DNA of 5,449 nt, from positions 1 to 5,449 of the forward strand of contig CAYUIG010000105.1 of the NCBI GenBank assembly GCA_964444685.1, written 5' to 3'. The translations under genes were made by a program, and so were the position numbers. The notes below the pieces were generated by a model. The model searched no databases. It had not been told where the DNA came from and was given only the letters and a program-made list of their open reading frames with translations. Of this stretch, positions 1 through 5,449 are shown one piece after another. This DNA comes from CAYUIG01 sp964444685 (GTDB lineage: Bacteria; Gemmatimonadota; Gemmatimonadetes; Longimicrobiales; RSA9). Position 1 is the stretch's first letter, and each line of letters begins with the position of its first letter.

Positions 1-396
1 TCCGAGGATCAGGAGAGCTTCTTCCAGGCGCTGCGCTACATCCGCGATCACACACCGGAGGACGCGCACGTGTTCACGACCAAGCCGGAGCCGCTCTACC
101 TCTTCACGGGGCGTCAGGCACCCTCGCGCGAGGTCATATGGACAAACGACGAGGGGTTCCGGAAGCGACTGCAGGAAGCAGGCGTCGACTACATTCTGGC
201 CGGTGCGCTGCACCATTCGGAGCGCGTGAGACTGCCGGAGCACCTGAAGGCACTGTGCTCGGAGCTCACGGTAGAGGCGATGTTCCCGCCGCGGACCTGG
301 CTGTTCCGCGTCGGCCCCGGAAGTGTCGACGCGTGTGAAGCTGCGGCCGCATACGCGCAGGCAAACGAAAATCTGTGGTTCGGCGAGGTCAATTGA
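1..396 (+). CDS. C-terminal part of a probable GT-C (PMT/ArnT-like) membrane glycosyltransferase, 5' end outside window
   Basis: The frame is open from the first base of the window to a TGA at 394-396, giving 131 visible residues; the true start lies upstream. The visible part is soluble, with no membrane segment. It begins with a helix-like stretch (ALRYIRDHTPEDAHVFTTKP, ending at visible residue 29), followed by LYLFTGR at 32-38 and a VDYILAG strand. In polytopic GT-C enzymes of the PMT/ArnT type, which transfer sugars from polyprenyl-phosphate carriers on the outer face of the membrane, the periplasmic C-terminal region often has this pattern: 'residues x-x-I-R-x-x-T-P-x-D-A-x-V', then 'KP-x-x-x-Y-x-x-x-G-R'. 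That family call is by resemblance of this tail only; the transmembrane and catalytic part is not visible. Its stop codon overlaps the start of the next gene, so it belongs to the same operon. Alternatively it could be the tail of another polytopic envelope protein with a periplasmic domain. The coding call is secure, the function moderate. Confidence 0.6.
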   Translation, partial: SEDQESFFQALRYIRDHTPEDAHVFTTKPEPLYLFTGRQAPSREVIWTNDEGFRKRLQEAGVDYILAGALHHSERVRLPEHLKALCSELTVEAMFPPRTWLFRVGPGSVDACEAAAAYAQANENLWFGEVN

Positions 397-398
397 TG
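385..398 (+). promoter_or_regulatory. Shine-Dalgarno and TGATG coupled start of the GT2-like/FAD fusion gene
   Basis: GAGG at 385-388 lies 7 bases before the ATG at 396-398, whose A is also the last base of the preceding TGA (394-396). This spacing and overlap favour ATG 396 over the in-frame GTG at 375, which has no comparable upstream purine run. The arrangement suggests re-initiation by ribosomes finishing the upstream gene. Confidence 0.6.
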
Positions 399-2348
399 TC
401 GGGTGGTGCGGACAGAAGGGAACTCCAGGCGGCCCACGGCGTCGCGGCCGGTCATCGCAAGATCCGGCTGACCGGCCGTCCGACGATCTCGGTGGTGATC
501 GCTTCGACGGAAGCGCGCGAGCAGCTCGAGGAGCAGCTGCTGGCGGTACTGCCGGAGTGCGGCCGGGTGCAGGCGGAGGTGGTCGTTGCACGCGCAGCGG
601 ATGCGTCGGAGCTGGACGCTCTGCGCGCCCGGTATCCGGAGGTGCGCTTCGTCGCATGTGCGGACCGCAGCTCACGCGCGGAGCGGCGCAGCGCCGGGAT
701 GAGGGAGGCGGATGGTGACATTGTCATGATGCTCGAGGATCGCACGCCGCTCCAGCCCGAGCGCGTCGCGCAGTTGCGGCGCTGGCTGGAGTCTCCGCGC
801 CGCCACAACGGCGACGGCCACACGCAGCCTCAGGCCGAGCCGCTGGAGCCGGCCGCCCCGGCGGGCGGCCCGCGCCGTGTGGACCGGCTCGAGCCGGGCG
901 ACCACGTGGTCGTCATCGGCGCCGGCCCGGGCGGGCTCACGCCGGCGTATCTGCTCGCCAAGCAGGGCGTGAAGGTGACGGTGCTCGAGGCGGACGACAT
1001 CGTGGGCGGGATCTCGCGCACGGCATCGTACAAGGGCTATCGTTTCGACATCGGCGGGCACCGCTTCTTCACCAAGATCCGTCCCGTGCAGGAGCTGTGG
1101 CGCGAGATCCTGGGTGACGAGTTCATCCGCGTGCCGCGCCTGTCGCGCATCCACTACCAGGGGAAGTTCTTCGACTATCCGCTGAAGGCGGCGAACGCGC
1201 TGTTCGGGCTCGGCATCTGGACGTCCATCGTCTGCGTGCTGAGCTACCTGAAGGCGCATCTGCGGCCCAGCCCGGTGGAGGAGAACCTCGAGCAGTGGGT
1301 GGTGAACCGCTTCGGCCGCAAGCTCTACGAGATCTTCTTCAAGACGTACACGGAAAAGGTGTGGGGCATGCCCTGCACGGAGATCCGTGCGGAGTGGGCG
1401 GCGCAGCGGATTCAGAACCTCTCGCTGGCGAAGGCGATCATGAACGCGGCGGCGCTGAACCGCCGCTCGACCGATGTGAAGAGCCTGATCAACGAGTTCG
1501 AGTATCCGCGCCTCGGTCCCGGCCAGATGTGGGAGATGTGCGCGGCACGCATCGAGGAGCTGGGCGGCCGCGTGCTGATGCGTCACGAGGTGACGTCGCT
1601 CGAGATGAAGGACGGCCGCATCGTCGCCGTGCGTGCACGCACGCCGAACGGCGAGGTGCGCATCGAGGGGCAGCACTTCATTTCGACGATGCCCGTGCGC
1701 AACCTCGTGCAGGCCATCGAGCCGCCGCCACCGCCCGCGATCCGGGAGGCGGGGGCGGGACTCAAGTACCGCGACTTCCTGACGGTTGCGCTGATCCTGG
1801 AAGGGGAGGATCTGTTCCCGGACAACTGGGTCTACATCCACACGCCGGGCGTGAAGGTCGGGCGCATCCAGAACTTCAACAACTGGAGCCGCGCGATGGT
1901 GCCGGAGCCGGGCCGCACGTGCCTCGGGCTGGAGTACTTCTGCTTCGAGGGCGACGGCCTGTGGACGATGGCGGACGCCGATCTCGTGGCGCTGGCCTCG
2001 CTCGAGCTCGCGGAGCTGGGTCTCGCGAAGGGGGCGCGTGTGCTCGATGGCACGGTCGTGCGGATGCCGAAGGCGTATCCGGTCTACGACTCGGAGTATC
2101 GCGCGCACCTCGACCGGGCGCGCACGTTCCTGGACCCGATCCCGAACCTGCATCCGGTGGGCCGGAACGGGATGCACAAGTACAACAACCAGGACCATTC
2201 GATGCTGACGGCCATGATGGCCATCTGGAACATGCAGGGCGAGTCGCACGACGTCTGGGCCGTCAACACCGACTACGAGTATCACGAGGAGATCCGGGTC
2301 CCGAACGCGCAGGAGCGGCGCGGCGCAGCGCAGCCGGCCGGAGTCTGA
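396..2348 (+). CDS. Fusion protein: N-terminal GT2-like half domain plus UDP-galactopyranose-mutase-like FAD oxidoreductase
   Basis: 650 residues starting at ATG 396; an in-frame GTG at 375 is less likely because it lacks a Shine-Dalgarno sequence. Residues 29-131 resemble the nucleotide-binding first half of a GT2 glycosyltransferase: strand PTISVVIAS at 29-37, strand AEVVVA at 60-65, then RAERRSAGMREADGDIVMML at 94-113, and E-D-R at 114-116 where GT2 enzymes carry the metal-binding acidic triad. The acceptor half is missing. Residues 132-168 are a Pro/Ala/Gly-rich linker. Residues 169-650 form an FAD domain of the amine-oxidase/UDP-galactopyranose mutase superfamily: dinucleotide motif G175-x-G177-x-x-G180, E198 at the end of the second strand, GGISRT at 204-209, DIGGHRFF at 218-225, and a C-terminal FAD motif G589-R-N-G ending in Y-N-N-Q-D-H at 596-601. 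A hydrophobic stretch at 269-285 may touch the membrane. UGM itself interconverts pyranose and furanose sugars, but this branch has no reaction I can assign. It lies between glycan genes, so a sugar-modifying or lipid-linked intermediate role is inferred. Confidence 0.85.
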   Translation: MSGGADRRELQAAHGVAAGHRKIRLTGRPTISVVIASTEAREQLEEQLLAVLPECGRVQAEVVVARAADASELDALRARYPEVRFVACADRSSRAERRSAGMREADGDIVMMLEDRTPLQPERVAQLRRWLESPRRHNGDGHTQPQAEPLEPAAPAGGPRRVDRLEPGDHVVVIGAGPGGLTPAYLLAKQGVKVTVLEADDIVGGISRTASYKGYRFDIGGHRFFTKIRPVQELWREILGDEFIRVPRLSRIHYQGKFFDYPLKAANALFGLGIWTSIVCVLSYLKAHLRPSPVEENLEQWVVNRFGRKLYEIFFKTYTEKVWGMPCTEIRAEWAAQRIQNLSLAKAIMNAAALNRRSTDVKSLINEFEYPRLGPGQMWEMCAARIEELGGRVLMRHEVTSLEMKDGRIVAVRARTPNGEVRIEGQHFISTMPVRNLVQAIEPPPPPAIREAGAGLKYRDFLTVALILEGEDLFPDNWVYIHTPGVKVGRIQNFNNWSRAMVPEPGRTCLGLEYFCFEGDGLWTMADADLVALASLELAELGLAKGARVLDGTVVRMPKAYPVYDSEYRAHLDRARTFLDPIPNLHPVGRNGMHKYNNQDHSMLTAMMAIWNMQGESHDVWAVNTDYEYHEEIRVPNAQERRGAAQPAGV

Positions 2349-2350
2349 TG
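2340..2350 (+). promoter_or_regulatory. Shine-Dalgarno and TGATG coupled start of the first GT4 gene
   Basis: GGAG at 2340-2343 precedes the ATG at 2348-2350 by 4 bases, somewhat closer than optimal. The A of the ATG is the last base of the preceding TGA (2346-2348). The frame stays open far upstream of this ATG, but that region is the out-of-frame shadow of the FAD gene. The conserved GT4 N-terminus (MRIGVDAACW) begins exactly here, which settles the start. Confidence 0.55.
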
Positions 2351-3526
2351 CGCATTGGCGTGGACGCCGCCTGCTGGGCCAATGGCCGCGGTTACGGCCG
2401 GTTCACGCGCGAGATCGTGCCCCGGATGGTTGCGCTGGCACCGGAGCACGAGTGGCTGCTCTTCGCCGACGAACGTGCGGCGGAGCGGCTCGACATCGAA
2501 GGGAACAACGTGCGCATCGAGCGGGTCGAGCAGAGTGCATCGCCGACGGACGCCGCGTCCGCCGGGGGGTACCGTTCGCCTGCCGACATGCTGCGGCTCA
2601 CGCGTGCCGTCTGGGCGGAGCGCCCGGACGTCTTCTTTTCTCCGACCGTCTACACGTACTTCCCGCTCCCGCCGCGCCAGCGCGCGGTGGTAGGGATCCA
2701 CGACGCGATCGCCGAGCGCTTCCCGGAGTGGACGATGGCGTCGCCGCGCGCGCGGCTGTTCTGGCGCGCGAAGGTGCGCCTCGCGCTGATGCAGGCGCGT
2801 CTCGTCATGACGGTGTCGGAGTTCTCGGCGCGCGAGCTGTCGTCCGTGCTCGGTGTCGGCCGCACGCGCATCCGCGTCGTAGCCGAAGCGCCTGCCGAGG
2901 CGTACCAGCCCACGGAGGATCGCGCGCAGATCGAGGAGGCGGTGGCGTCATTCGGACTCGGTCCGGATGACCGCTGGTTCGTGTACGTGGGCGGATTCAA
3001 TCCGCACAAGCGCGTCGATCTGCTGGTGCGCGCACACGCGGAGGTCGTGCGCGCTGCACCGGATCGCGCGCCGCATCTGCTGCTCGTCGGAGATCCCGGC
3101 GCCGATGTCTTCCTCCAGAGTGTGAGCGCGATCAAGTCGGCCATCGAGGCGTGCGGCACAGAGTCGCTCGTACATTGGACGGGGTTCGTGCCCGACGAGC
3201 GGCTGCGCCACCTGCACTCCGGCGCGATCGCCCTCGTGCTGCCCTCGCTCGCCGAGGGCTTCGGCCTGCCCGCAGTGGAAGCGGCGGCGTGCGGCGCACC
3301 GGTCGTGGCGACGACGGCCAGTCCGCTTCCGGAGCTCCTCGAGGGTGCCGGTCTCTTCGTCCCGCCCGGCGATGCAGACGCACTGGCGACGGCGATGCGA
3401 CGGCTGGCGGAAGATGCGGAGCTGCACGCGCGCTGTGCGGAGACGGCATTCATCCGCGCACGGGCGCTGACCTGGGATGCGGGTGCACGCGCGGCGCTCG
3501 ACACGCTCTACGAGGCGGCCGCATGA
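2348..3526 (+). CDS. Glycosyltransferase family 4 (GT-B fold)
   Basis: 392 residues, a normal length for a GT4 enzyme, which is a retaining glycosyltransferase moving a sugar from a nucleotide donor to a growing glycan at the cytoplasmic face of the membrane. The N-terminal acceptor domain opens with MRIGVDA and a glycine-rich loop GRGYGRFTRE (13-22), the usual 'G-x-G-R-Y/F-x-x-E' pattern. GIHD with H118-D119 and TVSEFSARE from T155 are typical of the mannosyltransferase/rhamnosyltransferase-like GT4 group. The donor domain starts near residue 210 with VYVGGFNPHKRVDLLV, placing K221 at the donor phosphate-binding position. The EX7E motif is intact (E303-GFGLPAV-E311), followed by ACGAPVVATTASPLPEL and GLFVPPGD. 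Donor and acceptor cannot be read from the motifs. It overlaps both neighbours, so it is made together with the FAD enzyme upstream and the second GT4 downstream. It has no signal peptide or membrane segment. Family assignment is firm. Confidence 0.93.
   Translation: MRIGVDAACWANGRGYGRFTREIVPRMVALAPEHEWLLFADERAAERLDIEGNNVRIERVEQSASPTDAASAGGYRSPADMLRLTRAVWAERPDVFFSPTVYTYFPLPPRQRAVVGIHDAIAERFPEWTMASPRARLFWRAKVRLALMQARLVMTVSEFSARELSSVLGVGRTRIRVVAEAPAEAYQPTEDRAQIEEAVASFGLGPDDRWFVYVGGFNPHKRVDLLVRAHAEVVRAAPDRAPHLLLVGDPGADVFLQSVSAIKSAIEACGTESLVHWTGFVPDERLRHLHSGAIALVLPSLAEGFGLPAVEAAACGAPVVATTASPLPELLEGAGLFVPPGDADALATAMRRLAEDAELHARCAETAFIRARALTWDAGARAALDTLYEAAA
3512..3526 (+). promoter_or_regulatory. 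Shine-Dalgarno and ATGA overlap starting the second GT4 gene
   Basis: GAGG at 3512-3515 lies 7 bases before the ATG at 3523-3525. The ATG overlaps the TGA of the preceding gene (3524-3526) in the classic ATGA arrangement. The GT4 N-terminus (LRIAMLTTFYPPHNFGGDG) follows directly, supporting this start over longer in-frame extensions, which would run inside the upstream gene. Confidence 0.6.
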
Positions 3527-4788
3527 GTGCGCTCCGCATCGCGATGCTGACGACGTTCTATCCGCCGCACAACTTCGGCGGGGACGGCATCGGCATCCAG
3601 CGGCTGGCGCGCGGCTTCGCGCGGCGCGGACACGAAGTGACGGTGATCCAGGACGTTGATGCGCACCGCGCACTCTCGAACGGGGCATCGCCGCGGACGA
3701 ACGATGTCGACGAGGGCGTGCGCGTGATCCGGCTGCGCAGTGCGCTCGGCACGCTGTCGCCGCTGCTCACGCATCAGCTCGGCCGGCCCGTGGTTCACGG
3801 CCGCCGCATCCGCGCCCTGCTGGACGAGGGCGGGTACGACGTGACGATGTTCCACAACGTGTCGCTCGTGGGCGGCCCCGGCCTGCTTTCGGAGGGGCGC
3901 GGCGTGACGCTGTACGAAGCGCACGAGCACTGGCTCGTCTGTCCGACGCACGTGCTCTGGCGCCACGGCCGGGAAGCGTGCACGGGCCGCGAATGCCTGC
4001 GCTGCACGCTGCGCGCGGGGCGGCCGCCGCAGCTCTGGCGCTACACGGGCCATCTGGACCGGCAGCTCGATCACGTGGATGCGATCATCGCGAAAAGCGA
4101 GTTCAGCCGCGCCAAGCATCGCGAATTCGGTCTTGCGCGCGACATGGAGGTCATCCCGTACTTCCTGCCGGACGACGAAGCGCCGGGCGGTCCGACGTCC
4201 TCGGAGTCGCCGCACGACCGGCCGTACTTCCTGTTCGTCGGCCGGCTGGAACGGATCAAGGGACTGGACGATGTGATCCCGGCGTGGCGCGAGCACGCGC
4301 ACGCCGACCTGCTGATTGCCGGCGACGGTGCGCACGGAGAGGAGCTCCGGCGCCTGGCCGCGGGTGCGCCGAACGTACATTTCCTCGGCCGCGTCACACC
4401 CGATGCGCTGCGGCGCTACTACGAGCACGCAATCGCGCTCATCGTGCCGTCTGTGTGTTTCGAGACGTTCGGTATCATCATCATCGAGGCGTTCCGCCAG
4501 GGTACGCCGGTGCTCGCGCGCAGGATCGGGCCGCTGCCCGAACTGATCGAGTCGGGCGGCGGCGGCGAGCTGTTCGATGATGCGGCGGGTCTCATGCGGG
4601 CGGTGCAGAGCCTCGCCGGCGACCCGGCGCGGCGCGCGTCGCTCGCACGCGATGCGCGCGCATCGTTCCGCAGGAACTGGACGGAGGACGCGGTGATCCC
4701 GCGCTACCTCGACCTGATCGACAAGTGTGCCCGCAGGAAAGGCCTGGGGCGTGTAGTGGAGAAGCTCAGCACGGGGAGCGTGGCATGA
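3523..4788 (+). CDS. Glycosyltransferase family 4 with a four-cysteine cluster in the acceptor domain
   Basis: 421 residues from ATG 3523. It is a GT-B fold enzyme predicted to add a sugar from a nucleotide donor during glycan assembly in the cytoplasm. The N-terminus reads RIAMLTTFYPPHNFGGDGIG (5-24), a standard 'F-x-P-P-x-x-G-G' GT4 opening, followed by a helix and HEVTVI. After YEAHEHW (131-137) comes a cysteine cluster, C140, C153, C158 and C161, with the form C-x12-C-x4-C-x2-C. I have a general memory of similar Cys-rich segments after the 'H-x-x-W/F-x-x-C-P' stretch in some GT4 enzymes, where they could bind a metal or brace the fold. The donor domain has FVGRLERIKGLDD with R241 and K246 at the phosphate-binding site, AGDG near 275, and an intact EX7E motif (E314-TFGIIII-E322). 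PVLARRIGPLPELI follows. It differs clearly from the upstream GT4, especially in the N-terminal half, so the two probably act on different acceptors. It overlaps both neighbouring genes by 4 bases. The sugar specificity is unknown. Confidence 0.93.
   Translation: MSALRIAMLTTFYPPHNFGGDGIGIQRLARGFARRGHEVTVIQDVDAHRALSNGASPRTNDVDEGVRVIRLRSALGTLSPLLTHQLGRPVVHGRRIRALLDEGGYDVTMFHNVSLVGGPGLLSEGRGVTLYEAHEHWLVCPTHVLWRHGREACTGRECLRCTLRAGRPPQLWRYTGHLDRQLDHVDAIIAKSEFSRAKHREFGLARDMEVIPYFLPDDEAPGGPTSSESPHDRPYFLFVGRLERIKGLDDVIPAWREHAHADLLIAGDGAHGEELRRLAAGAPNVHFLGRVTPDALRRYYEHAIALIVPSVCFETFGIIIIEAFRQGTPVLARRIGPLPELIESGGGGELFDDAAGLMRAVQSLAGDPARRASLARDARASFRRNWTEDAVIPRYLDLIDKCARRKGLGRVVEKLSTGSVA
4773..4788 (+). 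promoter_or_regulatory. Strong Shine-Dalgarno and ATGA overlap starting the SDR gene
   Basis: GGGGAG at 4773-4778 lies 6 bases before the ATG at 4785-4787 and is the best ribosome-binding match of the four junctions. The ATG overlaps the preceding TGA (4786-4788). The NAD-binding motif starts only a few residues after this ATG, which fixes the start. Confidence 0.65.
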
Positions 4789-5449
4789 GGGCGTTCATCA
4801 CGGGCGGCGCGGGGTTCATCGGCTCGCACCTGTCCGAAACATTTCTCGACCGGGGGTGGCAGGTCCTCGTGCTCGATGACCTGTCGACGGGCTCGATCGC
4901 CAACATCGAGCACCTGGTCGGGCGTCCCGGCTTTGACTACCGCATCGGCTCCGTGCTGGATGCGCCGCTTGTGACCGAGCTCGTCGACCGCTGTGACGTC
5001 ACGATCCACCTGGCCGCCGCCGTGGGCGTGCGGCTCATCGTGGAGCGGCCGGTGCACACGATCGAGACGAACGTGCACGGCACGGAGGTGGTGCTGAGCG
5101 CGGTTGCGCGCAAAGGACAGCCGGTGCTGATCGCATCGACGTCCGAGGTGTACGGCAAGAGCGCGAACGTGCCGTTCCGCGAGGATGCGGATCTCGTGCT
5201 CGGTCCTACGACGGCGTCGCGCTGGGCGTACGCCTGCTCGAAGGCGCTCGATGAATGGCTGGGCCTTGCGTACGCGCGCGAGCGCGGTGTGCCGGTCACG
5301 GTCTTCCGTCTCTTCAACACCGTGGGGCCGCGCCAGACGGGGCGCTACGGAATGGTGCTGCCGACGTTCGCGCGCCAGGCGGTGGACGGCGAGCCGATCA
5401 CGGTGTACGGGACGGGCGAGCAGTCGCGCTGCTTCAGTCACGTGAAGGA
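4785..5449 (+). CDS. NAD-dependent nucleotide-sugar epimerase/decarboxylase (extended SDR, UDP-glucuronate decarboxylase-like), 3' end outside window
   Basis: The first 221 residues are visible; family members usually run to about 310-340, so roughly a third is missing. The Rossmann motif TGGAGFIGSHL is at 6-16, and VLDDLSTG at 29-36 provides the acidic residue (D31 or D32) that selects NAD. LAAAVGV at 76-82 and TNVHGT at 95-100 are usual for extended SDRs. The active site is T119-S120-E121 in ASTSEVYG, with Y149 and K153 in YACSK. RLFNTVGPRQTG and ITVYGTGEQSRCF line the sugar-nucleotide pocket. E121 beside the catalytic Ser/Thr, together with the LGPTTASRWAYACSK stretch (139-153), resembles UDP-glucuronate decarboxylases (UXS and the ArnA decarboxylase domain), which make UDP-xylose or a 4-keto-pentose. 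Epimerases and 4,6-dehydratases share most of these motifs, so the exact reaction is inferred. It is a soluble cytoplasmic enzyme that would supply an activated sugar to the neighbouring glycosyltransferases. Confidence 0.9.
   Translation, partial: MRAFITGGAGFIGSHLSETFLDRGWQVLVLDDLSTGSIANIEHLVGRPGFDYRIGSVLDAPLVTELVDRCDVTIHLAAAVGVRLIVERPVHTIETNVHGTEVVLSAVARKGQPVLIASTSEVYGKSANVPFREDADLVLGPTTASRWAYACSKALDEWLGLAYARERGVPVTVFRLFNTVGPRQTGRYGMVLPTFARQAVDGEPITVYGTGEQSRCFSHVK

Noticed and set aside
780..900. Frameshift or sequencing error explaining the missing second half of the GT2 domain
   Set aside because: The frame continues cleanly through a Pro/Ala/Gly-rich linker into the FAD domain, and no GT2 C-terminal residues appear in the other two forward frames here. 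A genuine in-frame fusion fits better.
672..2285. A 537-residue open frame on the minus strand opposite the FAD gene
   Set aside because: Its translation is rich in Arg, His, Val and Leu with no recognisable motif, and it lies fully antisense to a gene with strong FAD motifs. It is the expected by-product of GC-rich third positions.
1295..2347. Upstream in-frame extension of the first GT4 gene
   Set aside because: The extension is a Gly/Arg/Ala-rich shadow of the FAD gene; the conserved GT4 N-terminus starts at 2348 at a coupled start site.
3151..3522. Upstream in-frame extension of the second GT4 gene
   Set aside because: It runs out of frame through the donor domain of the preceding GT4, and the real N-terminus is at 3523.
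2650..4428. Long minus-strand frames opposite the two GT4 genes (2650-3504, 2948-3688, 3508-4428)
   Set aside because: They show Arg/Ala/Ser-rich low-complexity translations without motifs, and they are antisense to well-conserved GT4 sequences.
4704..5441. A 245-residue minus-strand frame opposite the SDR gene
   Set aside because: It is Arg/His-rich with no motif and antisense to clear Rossmann and YxxxK motifs.
1..5449. Promoters, terminators, CRISPR repeats, tRNA or insertion-sequence ends
   Set aside because: There are no non-coding gaps in which a promoter or terminator would be expected, and I saw no regular direct repeats, tRNA-like folds or terminal inverted repeats by eye.

Overview
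The window is a high-GC stretch (G/C dominates third codon positions) that is almost completely coding, all on the + strand. It holds five consecutive genes, the first and last cut by the window edges. There are no RNA genes, mobile elements, CRISPR arrays, terminators or intergenic gaps. The base composition and the mix of enzymes suggest a free-living, GC-rich environmental bacterium. Gemmatimonadota or a similar soil phylum would fit, but this is an impression from style, not a phylogenetic result.

Layout: (1) 1-396, the C-terminal soluble tail of what looks like a GT-C/PMT-type membrane glycosyltransferase. (2) 396-2348, a 650-residue protein with an N-terminal piece resembling the first half of a GT2 glycosyltransferase, a Pro/Ala/Gly-rich linker, and a complete UDP-galactopyranose-mutase-like FAD oxidoreductase. 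(3) 2348-3526, a GT4 glycosyltransferase. (4) 3523-4788, a second, divergent GT4 glycosyltransferase carrying four clustered cysteines. (5) 4785-5449 and beyond, an extended-SDR nucleotide-sugar epimerase/decarboxylase most like UDP-glucuronate decarboxylases.

All four junctions overlap by 1 or 4 bases (TGATG twice, then ATGA twice), and each start has a purine-rich Shine-Dalgarno-like stretch inside the preceding gene. This implies one polycistronic message with translational coupling, whose promoter and terminator both lie outside the window.

Together the genes look like part of a cell-surface polysaccharide or glycan cluster. The SDR enzyme and possibly the FAD enzyme would make or modify sugar donors, the two GT4 enzymes would build the chain in the cytoplasm, and the GT-C enzyme would transfer sugar from a lipid carrier on the outer face of the membrane. 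The glycan itself cannot be named from the sequence. The most unusual item is the half-GT2 / FAD-oxidoreductase fusion. The second is the cysteine cluster in the second GT4 enzyme.
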